DNA of 64,000 bases from Mytilisepta virgata (GCA_028015205.1 CM051517.1:47689135-47753134), one strand, 5' to 3'; counted from the stretch's first letter, positions 25,390 to 46,944 are shown. Numbers and translations: made by a program. The notes: generated from the sequence alone by a model not told the origin.

Positions 25390-27340
25390 AGATTCAATTT
25401 TCGTTCTAAATACTATAATGCTACCGTTTTTAATATTATTTCTTTGGAATTAGACTGAAAGTAAGAACATTGAACCGAGAACAATATTGGCTTTTACACT
25501 TTTCTTGACATATTTTTCTTGACATACTGCTAAAAATGCCATTTTATTTTCTCCTAATGTCTAGCAATTTAAACTTTTCTTCCTCTATTGTTTGGACTAT
25601 AACTTTTACAATTTGAATATCCTCATTAAATCAGCTATAAAACAAATGTCCTGATAATACATGCAAGAGTCATTAATTATTTTATTTTTGTGAAATTCAT
25701 TAAAAGACAAAATGTATACTATTGAAACCAGACGAAAGTAAAATGAAAATATTAGACTGGCTTCAAAGAGTGTAATGTTATCTTCAAAGCCCTAGTTTGA
25801 TGTCAATTCATATTTGATTCTTTCAATATGATTTCTTTAAAAAAAAGAAAAGAAAAAAAAAGATATACATGGTTTCCAAATTTCATGGTATAAATGGATT
25901 TTTTTATTGTGCAATTCTTTATACGTCATTTTTTTCTCAATCCTGGAAGAGGATGTTCAATAATTTACACTCACATGTGATGTACAAATTGTTAAATCTG
26001 CACTTTATATGAACAACATTTACTTTGTTCAAAGCAACTCTTATTAATGTGAAGCATTGATTATGTTACGAAACAACCCTTTTTACTTCAGATTTCGTCA
26101 TGATGAAAACTTGGTCTTTAGAATAGAACTGTGTTATTTAAACCAAAATAAAGCTATCAAGTCTTCCTATTCAAATTTATATTTCCGAAGGTCAAAATCT
26201 GCACTTTATATTTCCGAAGGTCAAAATCTGCACTTTCAATACCCTGGACATAGAATATATTTCAAATGCTTCAATTGAAGATTACTATAATTTTAATAAA
26301 TTGTTATGTTTAAATATATCACAGTTTCAGTGGTACAATGTTAAGCGGTTATTTATTTATTTATGTTTTTCTTTCTTGTATCTTTGCAAAGAATTTACCT
26401 TTGCTCAGTTTCAGTTGTCTGCTTTTCGGTTAAAATTTGCCCTAAAGCAACACAAGGGCTTTCTGTTGTAAATTCCAAAAAATCTAAAAGTTTATTGCCA
26501 TAAGTATTTGGGACAATTCAAGACAAACCTCAGGGTGCATGAGGAAGACAATCCTTGTTTACTTTTAATTCGAAAATAAATGTATTTGTTGTTGCGATTC
26601 TCCGATTGCTGCTTATTTGCATAGCGTAATAAACGATTTTATGTCAATGTAGAAGGAAATAGCTAAACTACTGATGCCAACGTGCAACATTATTTATACT
26701 CCACGCTACGTTTATTAATAAACATTTTGACACATCAGATGAACATTATATTTAAAACGATATTATATCTGCCAGTTATGTACAAGACCATGAAGATTTA
26801 ATGATGAAACAAAAACATAAAATTTGATACAGCAGACAAATTTTGGCCAAAATGACAAAGTATAAATCGCTCAAGGACAAAAGCAGGATCAAATGAGATA
26901 TACGTCAGTATGGACTTTAGTTTGTACTTGTAAGTACTAACAAAATTCTAAATAAAACGTGAGCTGATGACATTTCTCAACGCTACGAATTCTCAGAAAG
27001 TTACAATAAGGGAATTTTTTTTTTAAAATACGCAATATTTGCATATAATGTTCATCAAAATTGGCTAATCGTCAATCAGACGACATTCCATTGGAGTAAA
27101 TGTTTATTATTTATACTTTATGAGGCTATCATACTTAAACTACAGAATCGAGTAAAATTTTGAATGTGATCAACAAAATTTCAATTCTGATATAGATGGG
27201 TATTTCATTTCGATAAACACTTATATAAAGTTATTTCAAAGATATTTTGATCTAGTTTGGGTATTTTTTATACCACGAATACTATTTTTCTAAAACCTAT
27301 ATAAATTCGTTCCTAATCGAAATAGAATAATTATTGAAAA
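25390..27340. repeat. Intergenic with a 29-bp local duplication near 26175-26240
   Basis: The phrase ATATTTCCGAAGGTCAAAA followed by TCTGCACTTT is duplicated in tandem at about 26179 and 26208. A related ATCTGCACTTTATAT occurs near 25995. The rest of the interval is AT-rich with no gene seen. Confidence 0.5.
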
Positions 27341-27346
27341 ACTCAG

Positions 27347-27726
27347 GTATGGCGTGTGAAACGCTGCAATATTCACAAAAAACAAAATATATGTTCATAA
27401 AATTAAATAATTGTTCGTAAAAACGAATATTTGTTCATAAAAACAAAATATATATTCAATAAATCAAAATATGTGTTCATAAAACATAAAATCCAAATAT
27501 TCATTCATAAAATCCAAATATTCATTCATAAAATCCAAATATTCATTCATAAAATCCAAATATTGATTCATAAAATCAAAATATTCATTCATATAATCCA
27601 AATATTGATTCATAAAATCAAAATATTCATTCATATAATCCAAATATTGATTCATAAAATCCAAATATTGATTCATAAAATAAAAAAAATATTTTTGTGA
27701 ATATTGCAACGTTTCACACGCCATAC
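27347..27726. mobile_element. 380-bp TIR element with internal 21-bp tandem repeats
   Basis: Terminal inverted repeats of 35 bp (27347-27381 and 27692-27726) differ at one position. They begin GTATGGCGTGTGAAACG and end CGTTTCACACGCCATAC. TCAG flanks both ends (27343-27346, 27727-27730), or ACTCAG if the last AC is counted as flank. The interior is an array of 21-bp units of the form CATTCATAAAATCCAAATATT, about nine clear copies from 27502 to 27690, with degenerate ones to the left. No transposase, so it is non-autonomous. Confidence 0.8.
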
Positions 27727-27730
27727 TCAG

Positions 27731-29070
27731 GATGGTTATTTTTTTTTTTTTTTTTTTTTGTTATTTCTATTGAAATAGAATCTTCAACAGAATTATAATC
27801 AGTGTTGGTTATACACGTACTTATATTATAGAATAAAAATTCATATTACTTTACTACAATGACATTGAATAAAGATTCATACTTATTTACTACACTGAAA
27901 TATATAGAACAAAAAAATCATACTTATTTACAACGCTGAAATAGAACAAAAATTCATATTTCTGAACTGAAGTCTCTTAAATAACCGAAATTGCCTTGTA
28001 TAAGACTATCAAATAACAAAAAGGGAAGACATTGAAGAAAATATACAATTTAAAGTAAACGAAGTATATAACCCACATACACTTGATCGAATTATAATAA
28101 TTATTGGAAAATTTTCATAAGACAAAAAACTTAGATGTGCAATTTTGATTATTCCATTGAAATAGCATCTGCATCTGAAACATTTATTTATTATAATCAA
28201 TGTTAGTTATATACGAACTTATGTTTGACACGATCTTGGTTCATATAACTTCACTGCAAGCACCAAAATAGGAAATTTATTGAGTAAAACTACTAAAATG
28301 CCCCCAAAAATTGTGAAAAATGCAAAAATTAAAATAGCAGATATATTTTATTACATGAAAGCAATAAAAAACCAAATGATGAAAGAAGTATGATCTTACT
28401 GATCAGATTTGAGCTTGACTACAAGGTTAACAAATAATAAAATAGTAATATTGCCAAGGTATTGTATATATTTAACACAATTTCTTATTTCAATTATTTA
28501 AAAGTTTTTGAATGAGGTTCTGAATTTCCTTATACTAAGTATATGTCCATTTTTTAACGACGAGAACAAGTAAAGTGATATGGCATTAATCAATAGCTAA
28601 AATAAACAAAGTATTTAGGTGTCACTTTAAACATATTTATAAATAATAAACGATCTTTTGTAGTTTGTTCCTTCTGTTAATTTGAGGGATATTGATTTTT
28701 TATAATTCATTATTTAATATTTTAGACATAATATAGTTTTTTGTGGTTAGATTAGATCTATTAAATCCTCATTTACGTTGATATCACTGTTTTGGTACTG
28801 ATTTTAAATTTAAACATAAAAAATATAAGACTTTGGGAAACTAAGGCGTGGTTGTCCCTACGGACAAATCAGTTCTAAGATTATTTGTGGTTATTACATT
28901 GATGATGGTGATTTATCGTAAATTCGATATTTTCAGTCAGTGAAAAATCAGTTTTTATTTAACGTCGTCAAGGGTGTTACTAACAAATGACGTTTGTGAC
29001 GTCGAAAGATTCAGGAAGGGATCTAAGGAAAATATGACACTTTTTTGTCTATTTTATCAATGTAATAAAC
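27731..29070. other. Intergenic, nothing recognised
   Basis: Poly-T run at about 27740-27760, then AT-rich DNA with weak internal similarity (ATTCATACTTA... AATTCATATT phrases at 27840-27960). No gene. Confidence 0.5.
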
Positions 29071-29073
29071 AGT

Positions 29074-29178
29074 ATAACTAATTCAAGAATTTGAATATCG
29101 AAATATTCAACGAGTGACCGAAAAACACCTTAATTCACGAAAGCGTGCATGCGATATTCAAATTCTTGAATTAGTTAT
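29074..29178. repeat. Perfect 27-bp inverted repeat hairpin
   Basis: Arms 29074-29100 and 29152-29178 are perfect reverse complements. They start ATAACTAATTCAAG and end CTTGAATTAGTTAT. They surround a 51-bp loop that holds a CGTGCATGCG core. It is probably a short foldback MITE; no target-site duplication is visible. Confidence 0.8.
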
Positions 29179-29179
29179 C

Positions 29180-30620
29180 CTATAATTATTTTGGAATTGA
29201 AAACTACTCTGAGGTTATCGATTTTAATTTGATCTTGACTGATCTAGACAACATTTTATTTAAGTCTCACCTCTTAAAATAACACTTATAATTAAATACA
29301 AATACATATATACGAAAGATAAAATAAGAGCCACTCTAAAAAGAGTTACGAGAGACTATATTTATTTATATATAAATTTATATACATGCAATAAAAAAGT
29401 AGTTATTTTTAAGAATATAGTGTACATTTTCTTTAAACAAAATATCACTACAGATTTTGGCGGTATAAACACATGTTTTCATTACGGAATAAAAATACAA
29501 ATTTCTCATTCTATTAAAACCAACGAGACATGATTTTTCGAAATTCATGGGACACGTCAATTTATATCATGATAAAAAAAAAATTTGCCACTTATTGAAG
29601 GTGATTCATTTAAAAAAAGCATTATCCAAAAAAATTGATTTAATATCAAACGTATTTATCAATTAAAATAATCAGGTAAAACATATCTTAAAAATATTTT
29701 CAGCTCTCTCAAACTCAGTAAAAGCGACCTTTCGGAACATTTCAACAATGACAATCAATCAAGAATACCATGCTTCATAGTAAACAACATGTATAACAAC
29801 AGAGAACAAAAAGTAAAAATTAAAAGAACCAAGAGACTCTAACATTGTACAGTGGTCAAACAGGTTTTGTAGTTATTAAAATCTTCCATCATTCATTCAG
29901 AAATTACAACTATTTGCACAATATAGAAAATAAAATGCAGTTGCAGTCGACTCGAGTCATGTAAAAGTTTCGCCAATAACCCACAGAAACTTAGAAGTGA
30001 CTTAAGGATGATCGCTAGTCTAATAGGAAATAAATAGGATTTGAAATAGGTGTTTTAGTTTGAGAGAACATATGAATAGTAAACAAATAAGCAAGAAAAA
30101 AAATATAGGTTCATGTGCTCATTTTAGAGCTATAAGGAATTGAAAATTTGCAGGAAATGGGTTTTCTCTGGATTTTTCACTGTCTTTGCATTGACAACTT
30201 CAGTCTCTCCAAAATGTATGAAAAAATAAAAAAGGATTTCATAAAATTTTGTCAAATACCATTTTAAGGTATATATGATTGAATTATAAAAGAAAAAGTG
30301 GGGGTTCAAGGGCAAAAAATTTCATTTTTAAGAAATGGATAAAACCCGAGGATTCCGAAAATCTGACAAAGAGACCAAAACATGACCAGCGATCATCCTT
30401 AAGATCTTTTTACTAATTTCTGTAAAAAATTCTCTTTCTCCGAATGACTTGAAGACTTTAAATTTATACTGGCCTCTCACAAATACTGCTGATATCTATT
30501 GAACTCTATGACAAGACATCATTAAACCCTTGAAAGTGTTATTTCGGACTTTTTTATTTAAGAGAGCAACAGTATCCGACCAAAAGCTATGAGAGCCATA
30601 GCTAGTTTTACGGTTAAAAC
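29180..30620. other. Intergenic, nothing recognised
   Basis: AT-rich sequence without a supported gene or repeat. Confidence 0.5.
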
Positions 30621-31265
30621 GAGCATATTCTGACCCTTCTTTCTAAATTATGTACTGTCCAACCACTTTTTGCAGGTCTAGCGAGCTGTCACCTCGTTGG
30701 TAATCATACTGTATTGGCTTTTATAGTATGTTTTATACACCACAGTGTCAGGATAGATAATTAAGGGGGGAGGTTTTGGTACCCATAAAACCGGTTAAAC
30801 CCCGCCATTGTTCAGTGTCTGCACCAAGTTAGACTATCTGGACTCTCTGTTTGTATTCTGTGTTCTTTTATGTTATTCAGTTTTCTGTTTTGGGGTGGCG
30901 TTGATTGATGGATATGTCATTTTTTACCTTTCCTGTTAACCATTTTGTTGTTTATCAAGTCACCCAGGCTACCAACAGCCCACTCAGTTGCTAGTTTTTT
31001 GGTACTAGTTATGAAATTGATACTACAAATTTTAATGGTATACAATTAGGATTTTTTTTATATAAGACCTATTGTCCTCATGAATAGCTATTTCCAAAGC
31101 GAAATGTGTTTTTTTCTACAAGTTTTGACCGTTTTGGCATTTGTCATTGAATCTGTGCTATAATATGTTGGGTTATTTATTTTCGGTACATTTTCGACTT
31201 TGAGCAATACTGACGAAACATGAAATGTGCATTAAAATCGGTATTGGGAATGTTTATAAAAGTGT
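30620..31265 (+). repeat. Decayed retrozyme-family and PLE-3'-like repeat
   Basis: 30770-30880 contains AACCCCGCC and a CAAGTTAG stretch, resembling the mussel PLE 3' repeat in reverse orientation. 30950-31260 ends in TTTGAGCAATACTGACGA, then GAAATGTGCATTAAAATCGG. This parallels the sequence around the hammerheads at 22991 and 61947. The catalytic core is destroyed here (CTGACGA, stem II lost). Family membership is inferred from these shared phrases. Confidence 0.4.
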
Positions 31266-31763
31266 CACCGAATATGTGTCTTGCGCAATTTGGAGACTGT
31301 AAAATATTGTCTTAAGTTTCCCCTTAGTATAGATGTGAAGTTCTATATAGTTCGCTTCTCATGATAAATATCATAACCGTTTTTTTTCAATATGTGCGAT
31401 GTTAATATTTCCAATATCCCTGAAATCGACTTGTTCCTGCTTTATGTTTTGTTGGCATAAAGTTGTATGCTTTTTTCGGGGGAGGGGGGGGGATGTCGAG
31501 AAGGGTGATAGGTTCTGCTGACACACTTTACCAGTATTTTTTTAGGATTATTTTATATAATGCAGAATGATTAATGTAGCTGTTATCAATAAATGGTAAG
31601 TTAATAATGACTATACAGATTGCAAATGAAGTCTGGATGTTTGTGTAAAGTGTAGGCATCACTCAGTGAGGTCACTCACAATTCTAGTTTCATTTATTTA
31701 TGCTGACTTTGTTTCAATAATTGCTCTATTATATATTTTCTTACTCATGGAATGCTGAGATGC

Positions 31764-32076
31764 TAGAACATAGCTTTGTTCAGTACTCATCAGTTTTCAC
31801 AGTTTTATATCGCCAGTATTGAATACATTTAAAAAAAAAATATTCCGTGACAAATTATGATTCAGAATGAATGTACAACAACGTTGTATCAATAGTAACA
31901 AAAAACCAAAATATTAAAGAAGCAAAATTTAAAGGGGGAGAAAAAAAAAGCATCTAAGAACATAGCTTTGTCCTTACTAGCACTCCTCGATTTTCACAGT
32001 TTTATATCGCCAATATTGAATATCCGTGACAATAATGATCAGCACAACTGCTAAGGTCGTATCAATAAAACAACTT
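31764..32076. repeat. Imperfect tandem duplication of about 120 bp
   Basis: 31764-31890 and 31958-32076 share AACATAGCTTTGT, GATTTTCACAGTTTTATATC (first copy CAGTTTTCAC...), GCCA-TATTGAATA, TCCGTGACAA and GTATCAATA in the same order, about 194 bp apart. Non-coding and diverged. Confidence 0.7.
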
Positions 32077-32670
32077 ATTGTACAGGCAAATTATAAAAAA
32101 AAAGTGTACAGCGTGAAACCATCAAAGGACAGGGGTTTCCGGAAATAAGATCATGCCTTGTCTTAAAACAAAATAACGATTTACTGGTAGTAAATTTTAA
32201 ATATCCAATTCACGCCAATACCAGAATACTTGTAACTTAGCTAACGATAGCTTCAGGGAATCCAGTCCAACAGTAAGCACTCTCTAAGTGATCTTTAATA
32301 AAATTTCCAACGTTTTTGAAAAAGATATACTCGTCAGTACCAGATGGATTTATTAAAATGTTTTCTTAAAGTTTAAGTGAAATTGACGGTGTCTTTGAGT
32401 TTCAGGCCATTTAAATTGTGAACACTGCTTCATTGAGTATAAAGATGCTGAAATTTGTACCGTGTAATTAAAACTAAAGAAACCAATATTTCATTGAAAG
32501 GGCGGAAAAATGGCAATTTCGTGTCTGACACTGACATTGACATTTTCTTAGTTTTCCATGAACAGGCTATATATTCCATGGGAGAATATTTAGGAAAGTT
32601 AATTAAGGAGAATTCTCTGTTAATTTATTTAATGAAATAATTTCGTATTTCAAAACATTTGAAACAAAGA

Positions 32671-34060
32671 ATAGAATAGAGAATGGAAACGGGGAATGTG
32701 TCAAAGAGACAACAACCCAACCAAAGAGAAGAAAACAGCTCAAGGCTACCAATGGGTCTTCAACGCAGGGAGAAAATCCCGCACCCGGAGGTGGGCTTTA
32801 GCTGGCCCCTCAACAATAATGTATACTAGTTCAGCAAAATGGACGGCACAATAAACTCCGAAACATACAAATGAACCATAATTAAAAAAACACACAAGAC
32901 TAACAAAAGCTAGAGGTTCCTGACTTGGGACAGGCGCAATAATGAGGCGGGGTTAAACATGTTTTGTGAGATCTAACCCCCCCCCCCCCCCCATACGTGT
33001 AGCCAATGTGGAATAAACAAACACACGGCGATACACGCAGTAAAACTCAGTTCAAAAGATGTCCGAGTCCGATGTTAAAAAAAGGTAACAGAAGAAACTA
33101 AGCAAAATGACGATGATCAATATATATTAACAAAGGACTACTAGCAGTTACTGACATGCCAGCTCCAGACCCCAATTAAACTGATCGAAAGACTATGTCT
33201 ATATCATATATAAAATCAGCCACAATCCCTCCCGTTAGGGGTTTAGTATCATGCCATTATAAATTATACGAGGAGAGAGAATAACATAACCCGTATCATG
33301 CCAACAACTGGTTTTAGAATAAATGTGTTTATTTCCGATGCAAAGACCCTATGAGTGAATCAATATTAATTTTTAAAAAAATGCCACCTTTAATGACTTG
33401 ACAACAGTATCGTAACTATTTCCCATGTTGATAAGTATGTTTAAAGGTTTGATTAGCTATGCTTTTCGGGTGAATGACGACATTTTTGTGCTTTGTATAG
33501 AATATTATGAAAAAAGATGGGATGTGAAAATACCTGAACATATAAGATGTTTTCACGTCGATTTATATTTACATTTATGAATGAGGTCTTGTACCGATTA
33601 TAAAATTTGGTAAAAGTTTTGACAAGTTTGTGATATTGAAATCCTTGGCGTAATAATTTTTCAGTTATACAGAGATTTCTTTCGTTAAAATCAAATACGT
33701 TGTTACATACACGAGTGAATCGAACAAGTTGAGATATATAAACACCATACGATGGTGCCAAGGGAACGTCGCCATAATTAACAATAGGAAATGAAAAATC
33801 ATCTCTCTTATCGTAAATTTTATTATTAAGCTTCCCGTTAGAGATCATATCAAGATCCAGGAAAGGGCAGTGTTCTTGTTAGTATTAGCTTTATTTAAAG
33901 TAAGTTCAACAGGATAAATCTCTTTAGTGTACATACTGAAGTCGTCATTATTGACAGCCAAAATATCATCTAAATATCTAAAAGTGTTATTAAATTTTTG
34001 TATCAAATGAAGCCTATTTAGTAACGTAAAATACATGTATTCATAGAATTGCACTTTTTC
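32671..34060 (-). mobile_element. Penelope-like element copy A (RT fragment plus 3' region)
   Basis: Minus strand. 34054-33845 encodes FRYLDDILAVNNDDF, with the catalytic Y-x-D-D motif of a Penelope-type reverse transcriptase, then VELTLNKANT. 33848-33453, in another frame, continues with KIYDKRDDFSFPIVNY, SYGVYISQLVRF and HPIFFHNILYKA. There is a frameshift near 33848 and a small deletion after FPIVNY, so the element is dead. 33440-32671 is the non-coding 3' region, recognisable as a repeat very common in mussel genomes. It includes a C run at about 32978-32994. The element is 5'-truncated near 34060, as is usual for reverse-transcribed insertions. Confidence 0.8.
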
Positions 34061-34390
34061 CTGAAGAACCCAAACGTGGAGAAACCTTAAAGTATTCCAT
34101 ACACCTATTGACAGTTCATGTCCAATCCGGAATTATTCTGAAATTTCACAACTTTTTCATGAAATGACAAACCAGTTGAGACCAACCAGTTCCCTGTTGT
34201 AACATGACATTGTGAAAGAAACTTTACAAGGAGGCATATTTAAATGATCGTAAATACTTTAAATAAAAATATAAAATATAAATAGTAGCTAGGCGTCAAT
34301 ATGATGGTTCAAAACTATCACCAACCTAATGCATTTTCCTTTGAAAGTTATCCTTCCCTCAGCTCTTTATTGTGACCTTTAATTCTAACT

Positions 34391-34408
34391 CCACTTGACC
34401 CCAAGTGG
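34391..34408. promoter_or_regulatory. Inverted pair of CAAGTG (HMX/NK2-type) sites
   Basis: CCACTTG (34391-34397) and CAAGTGG (34402-34408) form an inverted repeat with a 4-nt spacer. CAAGTG is the reported core site for HMX (Nkx5) homeodomains. The pair lies about 0.7 kb beyond the Hmx stop codon, so autoregulation is conceivable. This is inference only; short motifs occur by chance. Confidence 0.25.
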
Positions 34409-35133
34409 AAGTTGTTTAATATCCGGACAAATCCGGATTGGACATTACTGTCAAAAGGTGTATATTTACTTTGTGTATTTTCCAGTTCCACATATGTATA
34501 TCTTCTATATATTTGTTCTTTCAAACTTTGAGTTTTGAACTGTGAACATTGCTTCATTGAGTTAAAGGATGCTGAAAATTGTAACATGCAATTAAAACTA
34601 ACGTAACCAGCGATTATTTTATTCAAAATTTTTCAAATTTTTCAAAATTTAACAAAATTAAAATCACGAAGAATGAATAGTTCAGTGAATTCTCAAACTG
34701 ATTAAAGTCAATCACGTGTGCATGTGGATGTACAATTTGTTTTAGAATTTGTCTCAAAAAGACAAAGAAAAAAGTTTGACGATAAGAAATATTTAATTAG
34801 ATTTTTATCCATAAAATGACAAAAATTCAAATAAACAACCAACAATTTATAATAAATAAAAATATTGCACAACATATGTCAATAAAAAGATTTCATAAAA
34901 TATCTATAGCGACTAGTGCTGTTCATTGATATTGCATTGTTGTGAACCAGACCGTATGCATTACGTCGTGGTAAATATAAGCATGAAAGTAGTGACACCA
35001 TACATGCTTTGGTTCATGTGTGTGCATGGTGTTATGTACTTGTATAAGCGAGTCTGAAAACATATACAACATTTATAAACAAACACATAACAGCACTTAG
35101 AATGAATTCATATGTTCTCTGCGAAGATAATGT

Positions 35134-43715
<8,582 letters not shown>

Positions 43716-46146
43716 TTTAATTCTCTATTTTTAGTTCTAATATTTGTAACAAACTTGTCTTGGTTTGTGACACACAATGTCAATTTACAATAAATAAATA
43801 AATTTTAAAGTTTCCCAAGTAAGTAAATCAAGTAGCTTTTGACAGCACTACACACGCAGCCGAGATGTTGATGTTGTCGAGGGTACTTGACAGACGTGCA
43901 ATTAGTGAAAACTACAGATATGTAAATTCACTACGAGCGTTTACCGATAACATCTTGTTTTAACAATGCAAAAGCTCATATTCGTTAACTTTATAATCAT
44001 CCCTAAAGCGTGTCTAAAGCGATTCTAATAACAAAACTCCGCCCATGCTATCAATAATTACAGACTCAGAATCGTATCTCCTAGGCTATTGGAGGAAACA
44101 AGATACAATAATTATGGTTTTTAACCAGTGTTGAAATTTTCTTCTTTGTCGGTTATATGGTTCATGAGATTTTTATTGCCTTGAAAATCAGTTCTAGATG
44201 GAGAAACTGCTGAAAGTTAAAATTAAGGGTGGTTGTGCCAAATAAACCGAAAAGCTCTCCAGCTGAGAGAAAATTTGTTTAGATTGAATCATTATAATTG
44301 ACTTCGTCCAGTTAATTGTTCAGTTGACAAATGCTAGCAGAAAGGTGGAAATAAAATCTTTATCATTTGAAGGAGTAAACTTTTGAACAACGACTGTTTA
44401 ACTTCACCTGCTGCACAAAAAAGTTAAGATTTAAGCGATTCGCATAAAATTAAGTGATGTACCCGCAGGAAGTAATGATTTTGCATCGTTGTTTGTCATT
44501 GACCGACCACTGATGTGTCAAATCGTTCTTTTTACTCATTCAATATCGCACTGAAATATCTAATCACACTTTTTGGTGCTCAGCATGTTCCGTATTATCA
44601 AAATTCTTTGAAACACGTTTTGTCTGCATGTCTCTTGTTTGGAGTTATAATGTCAGTGTGACTTTGTAAAGTATTTCATACTAAGTCCTCAATTAAATAT
44701 AATTATGATAATGGAGTTTTATAGAATTTTTATTCAACAGAAAATTGTCTGCAAATATAAAATACACTGTAATTATACATATTTTATTAAAAAAAAGTTT
44801 TTGTTTGACTTTTATGGCATATTTCCATTAGTTATATTTATGCCAGGACGTCTACATTGCATTTTGAATACTTTTGTTGGTTTATATATAAATAAATGTA
44901 GGTGATCTACGACAACCATGTGTGACACCATCCTTTGTGAAATAATTAGTTTTGTAAACGCGTTAGTAAAAAAAACTATTTTTTAATTATAGTTCAAACT
45001 TTCGTTACAGTAGCTAAGAAATGATATAGTGAACAAATTCTTTATATATATAGAATTCACAAATGTTCGTAAAAAACTTGCAATGCTTCATCTCAAAATT
45101 GTTGTAAAGTACCAAATGGCACCTAGCGTCGATTTTTATGGAATTCTTTGTTAAATCTTCCTTCCTTGTTCTACCTTCCATCTACCCTCTTATAAAAAAA
45201 AAACAGTTTAAAATGGATAAATATACAATTTTCAAACTCTGTGTTGTTGAAAAGGAATATAATGAGGTACAGGTGTGTCTAAGCTTTTAATTTTAAATAT
45301 ATCTTTTGAATTCAAAGAAAAAAATACGTGAACCTAAATTTTGCAACTAGATATTTTGTTAATACATATGTAACTCCTATCTTAATTGTAATAAAGTTAT
45401 TTTATTTTGTTACTGGTTTTATTTTTCATTTTCTTGCGTTTTTGTTCTCATTTATTTTTTAGTGTTTTCATATTTCATTATTTGCTTAGATTTTTATCAT
45501 AAATATTAAATAAAACAAAGTAGAATCATTCTAATCAGTTGTCAATGGTCCTATAAAGCCGACCACGTGTATATATATATTGAAAAAATATGCCAAAGTC
45601 AACAACATATTTCATAACTCAGAAGTACAATATCAGACAATAGAAAATAGATGTAAATATATTGAGAGTTACATGACTTTTCAATGATATTAGTAAATCC
45701 TGTGAAAAGTTGATTTTATATATGTTAATATAATGATGTTTCATTCATGCTCCCACCACACTGCTTACTAGATATTTTTAGTAATCATCTTTTATAAAAA
45801 AAAAATCGTATATCACTTCGCTATTTTTTGTTTTGTTTGTTTGGTATTTTTGTAAATGTTTAAGTTCGGTGAATGTATGTATAGAATATAAAGCCTTAGT
45901 GTGTATATATATAACTTACCCCTCCAGATCACCTGATGTCAGTCCCGGATTTTAATGGGAATTCACAATGTTAGTGCTTTAGTTTATCTACTGTTTCGTT
46001 TACTTTATTATACGGTTTTTTTATTATTTTAGTTATACTTAGCTGATCGAGACCCAATACAACTGTACGAGGACATAATGCAGGCTTCATATAAAAATGC
46101 CCATTTTATGACACCTTTATTAACTAATGACTTAAAATTACAGTAC
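43716..46146 (-). promoter_or_regulatory. Hmx 5' flank
   Basis: Contains the Hmx 5' UTR and promoter by position. The 43840-44100 part is less AT-rich (GCAGCCGAGATGTTGATG near 43857) and is the most likely core-promoter zone. No TATA box or initiator could be assigned confidently. Beyond 44200 I see no gene. Confidence 0.35.
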
Positions 46147-46348
46147 TTTTATTAACCAATGACTTAAAATACATTATAAATTGTCTATTTAATACAATCC
46201 CATGTGTCTGAAACGAGTCATTAATACAGGTTTTATACAGAAAAACCGGAACTGGTCATTAATACAGAAAATCCTGTATAAGACCTGTATTCCGGTTTTG
46301 TATTAACTAGACAGTTTTTACTGTATTTCAACACATTAGTTAATAAAA
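46147..46348. mobile_element. Foldback element of about 200 bp
   Basis: Long imperfect inverted repeat. The left arm, from TTTTATTAACCAATG at 46147, mirrors the right arm ending TTAATAAAA at 46348 over 50-odd bases. A second nested palindrome (AATACAGGTTTTATACAG near 46224 with CTGTATAAGACCTGTATT near 46275) fills the centre. A direct copy of the left end lies just upstream, about 46110-46140. Likely a MITE. Confidence 0.6.
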
Positions 46349-46897
46349 GCTAATAAATAAGCTACATATGAGCCATTATGTTTTAGCCAATAACCTAAGC
46401 ATAGAACAACACAAAAAGATGAAGTATTGAATCGTAAGAAGTTACACATATAGTTTGTTCCAGTATTACATTGTTTAATCTCATGTTCATTAGTCCTATA
46501 CTAGTATATACCCTGGGGTATATACATTCATTTTTTTAAGATATCGGCAATATTTTTGATATATGCAAGAAGTCAAAGTAGTACATTCAGACAGACAAAA
46601 ACCAAACCGTAAAAACAAACAAAACTGAGACAACAACCTACAAAATACAACCCAAAGACCAAAACTAACTACAATAACAACAAACAAACAAGACAAAAAA
46701 AATACTCAAATATTGTAACTCATATTAAACACACACACGCACACAAACATCAACCAAGATCTAAAATTGATTAAAGAACCCAAATACCACAGTTTATAGT
46801 AATAAAAAATTACAGCTAAGATCTAATTTATTGAAGATATTTAATATAAAAAATAACAATCCAAAGATACTAATATTAGATATAGTAAATTTATACT

Positions 46898-46944
46898 ATG
46901 CTGTATACGACGCATTTCAAGGAGTTACCTCTCATCAGCAGCAT
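46898..46944 (-). ncRNA. Type I hammerhead ribozyme (locus A, copy 1)
   Basis: Read on the minus strand. Stem I is AUGCUG (46944-46939). The core CUGAUGA is at 46938-46932. Stem II is GAGG/CCUU with loop UAACU, then GAAA. Stem III is AUGC/GUAU with triloop GUC, then A17. The closing stem I strand CAGCAU (46903-46898) is a perfect complement of AUGCUG. Predicted cleavage is between 46904 and 46903. All invariant core bases are present; the 10.1-11.1 pair is G-U. Confidence 0.8.

Noticed and set aside
31780..31810. TCATCAG (minus-strand CTGATGA) near 31789
   Set aside because: No GAAA and no stems; chance heptamer.
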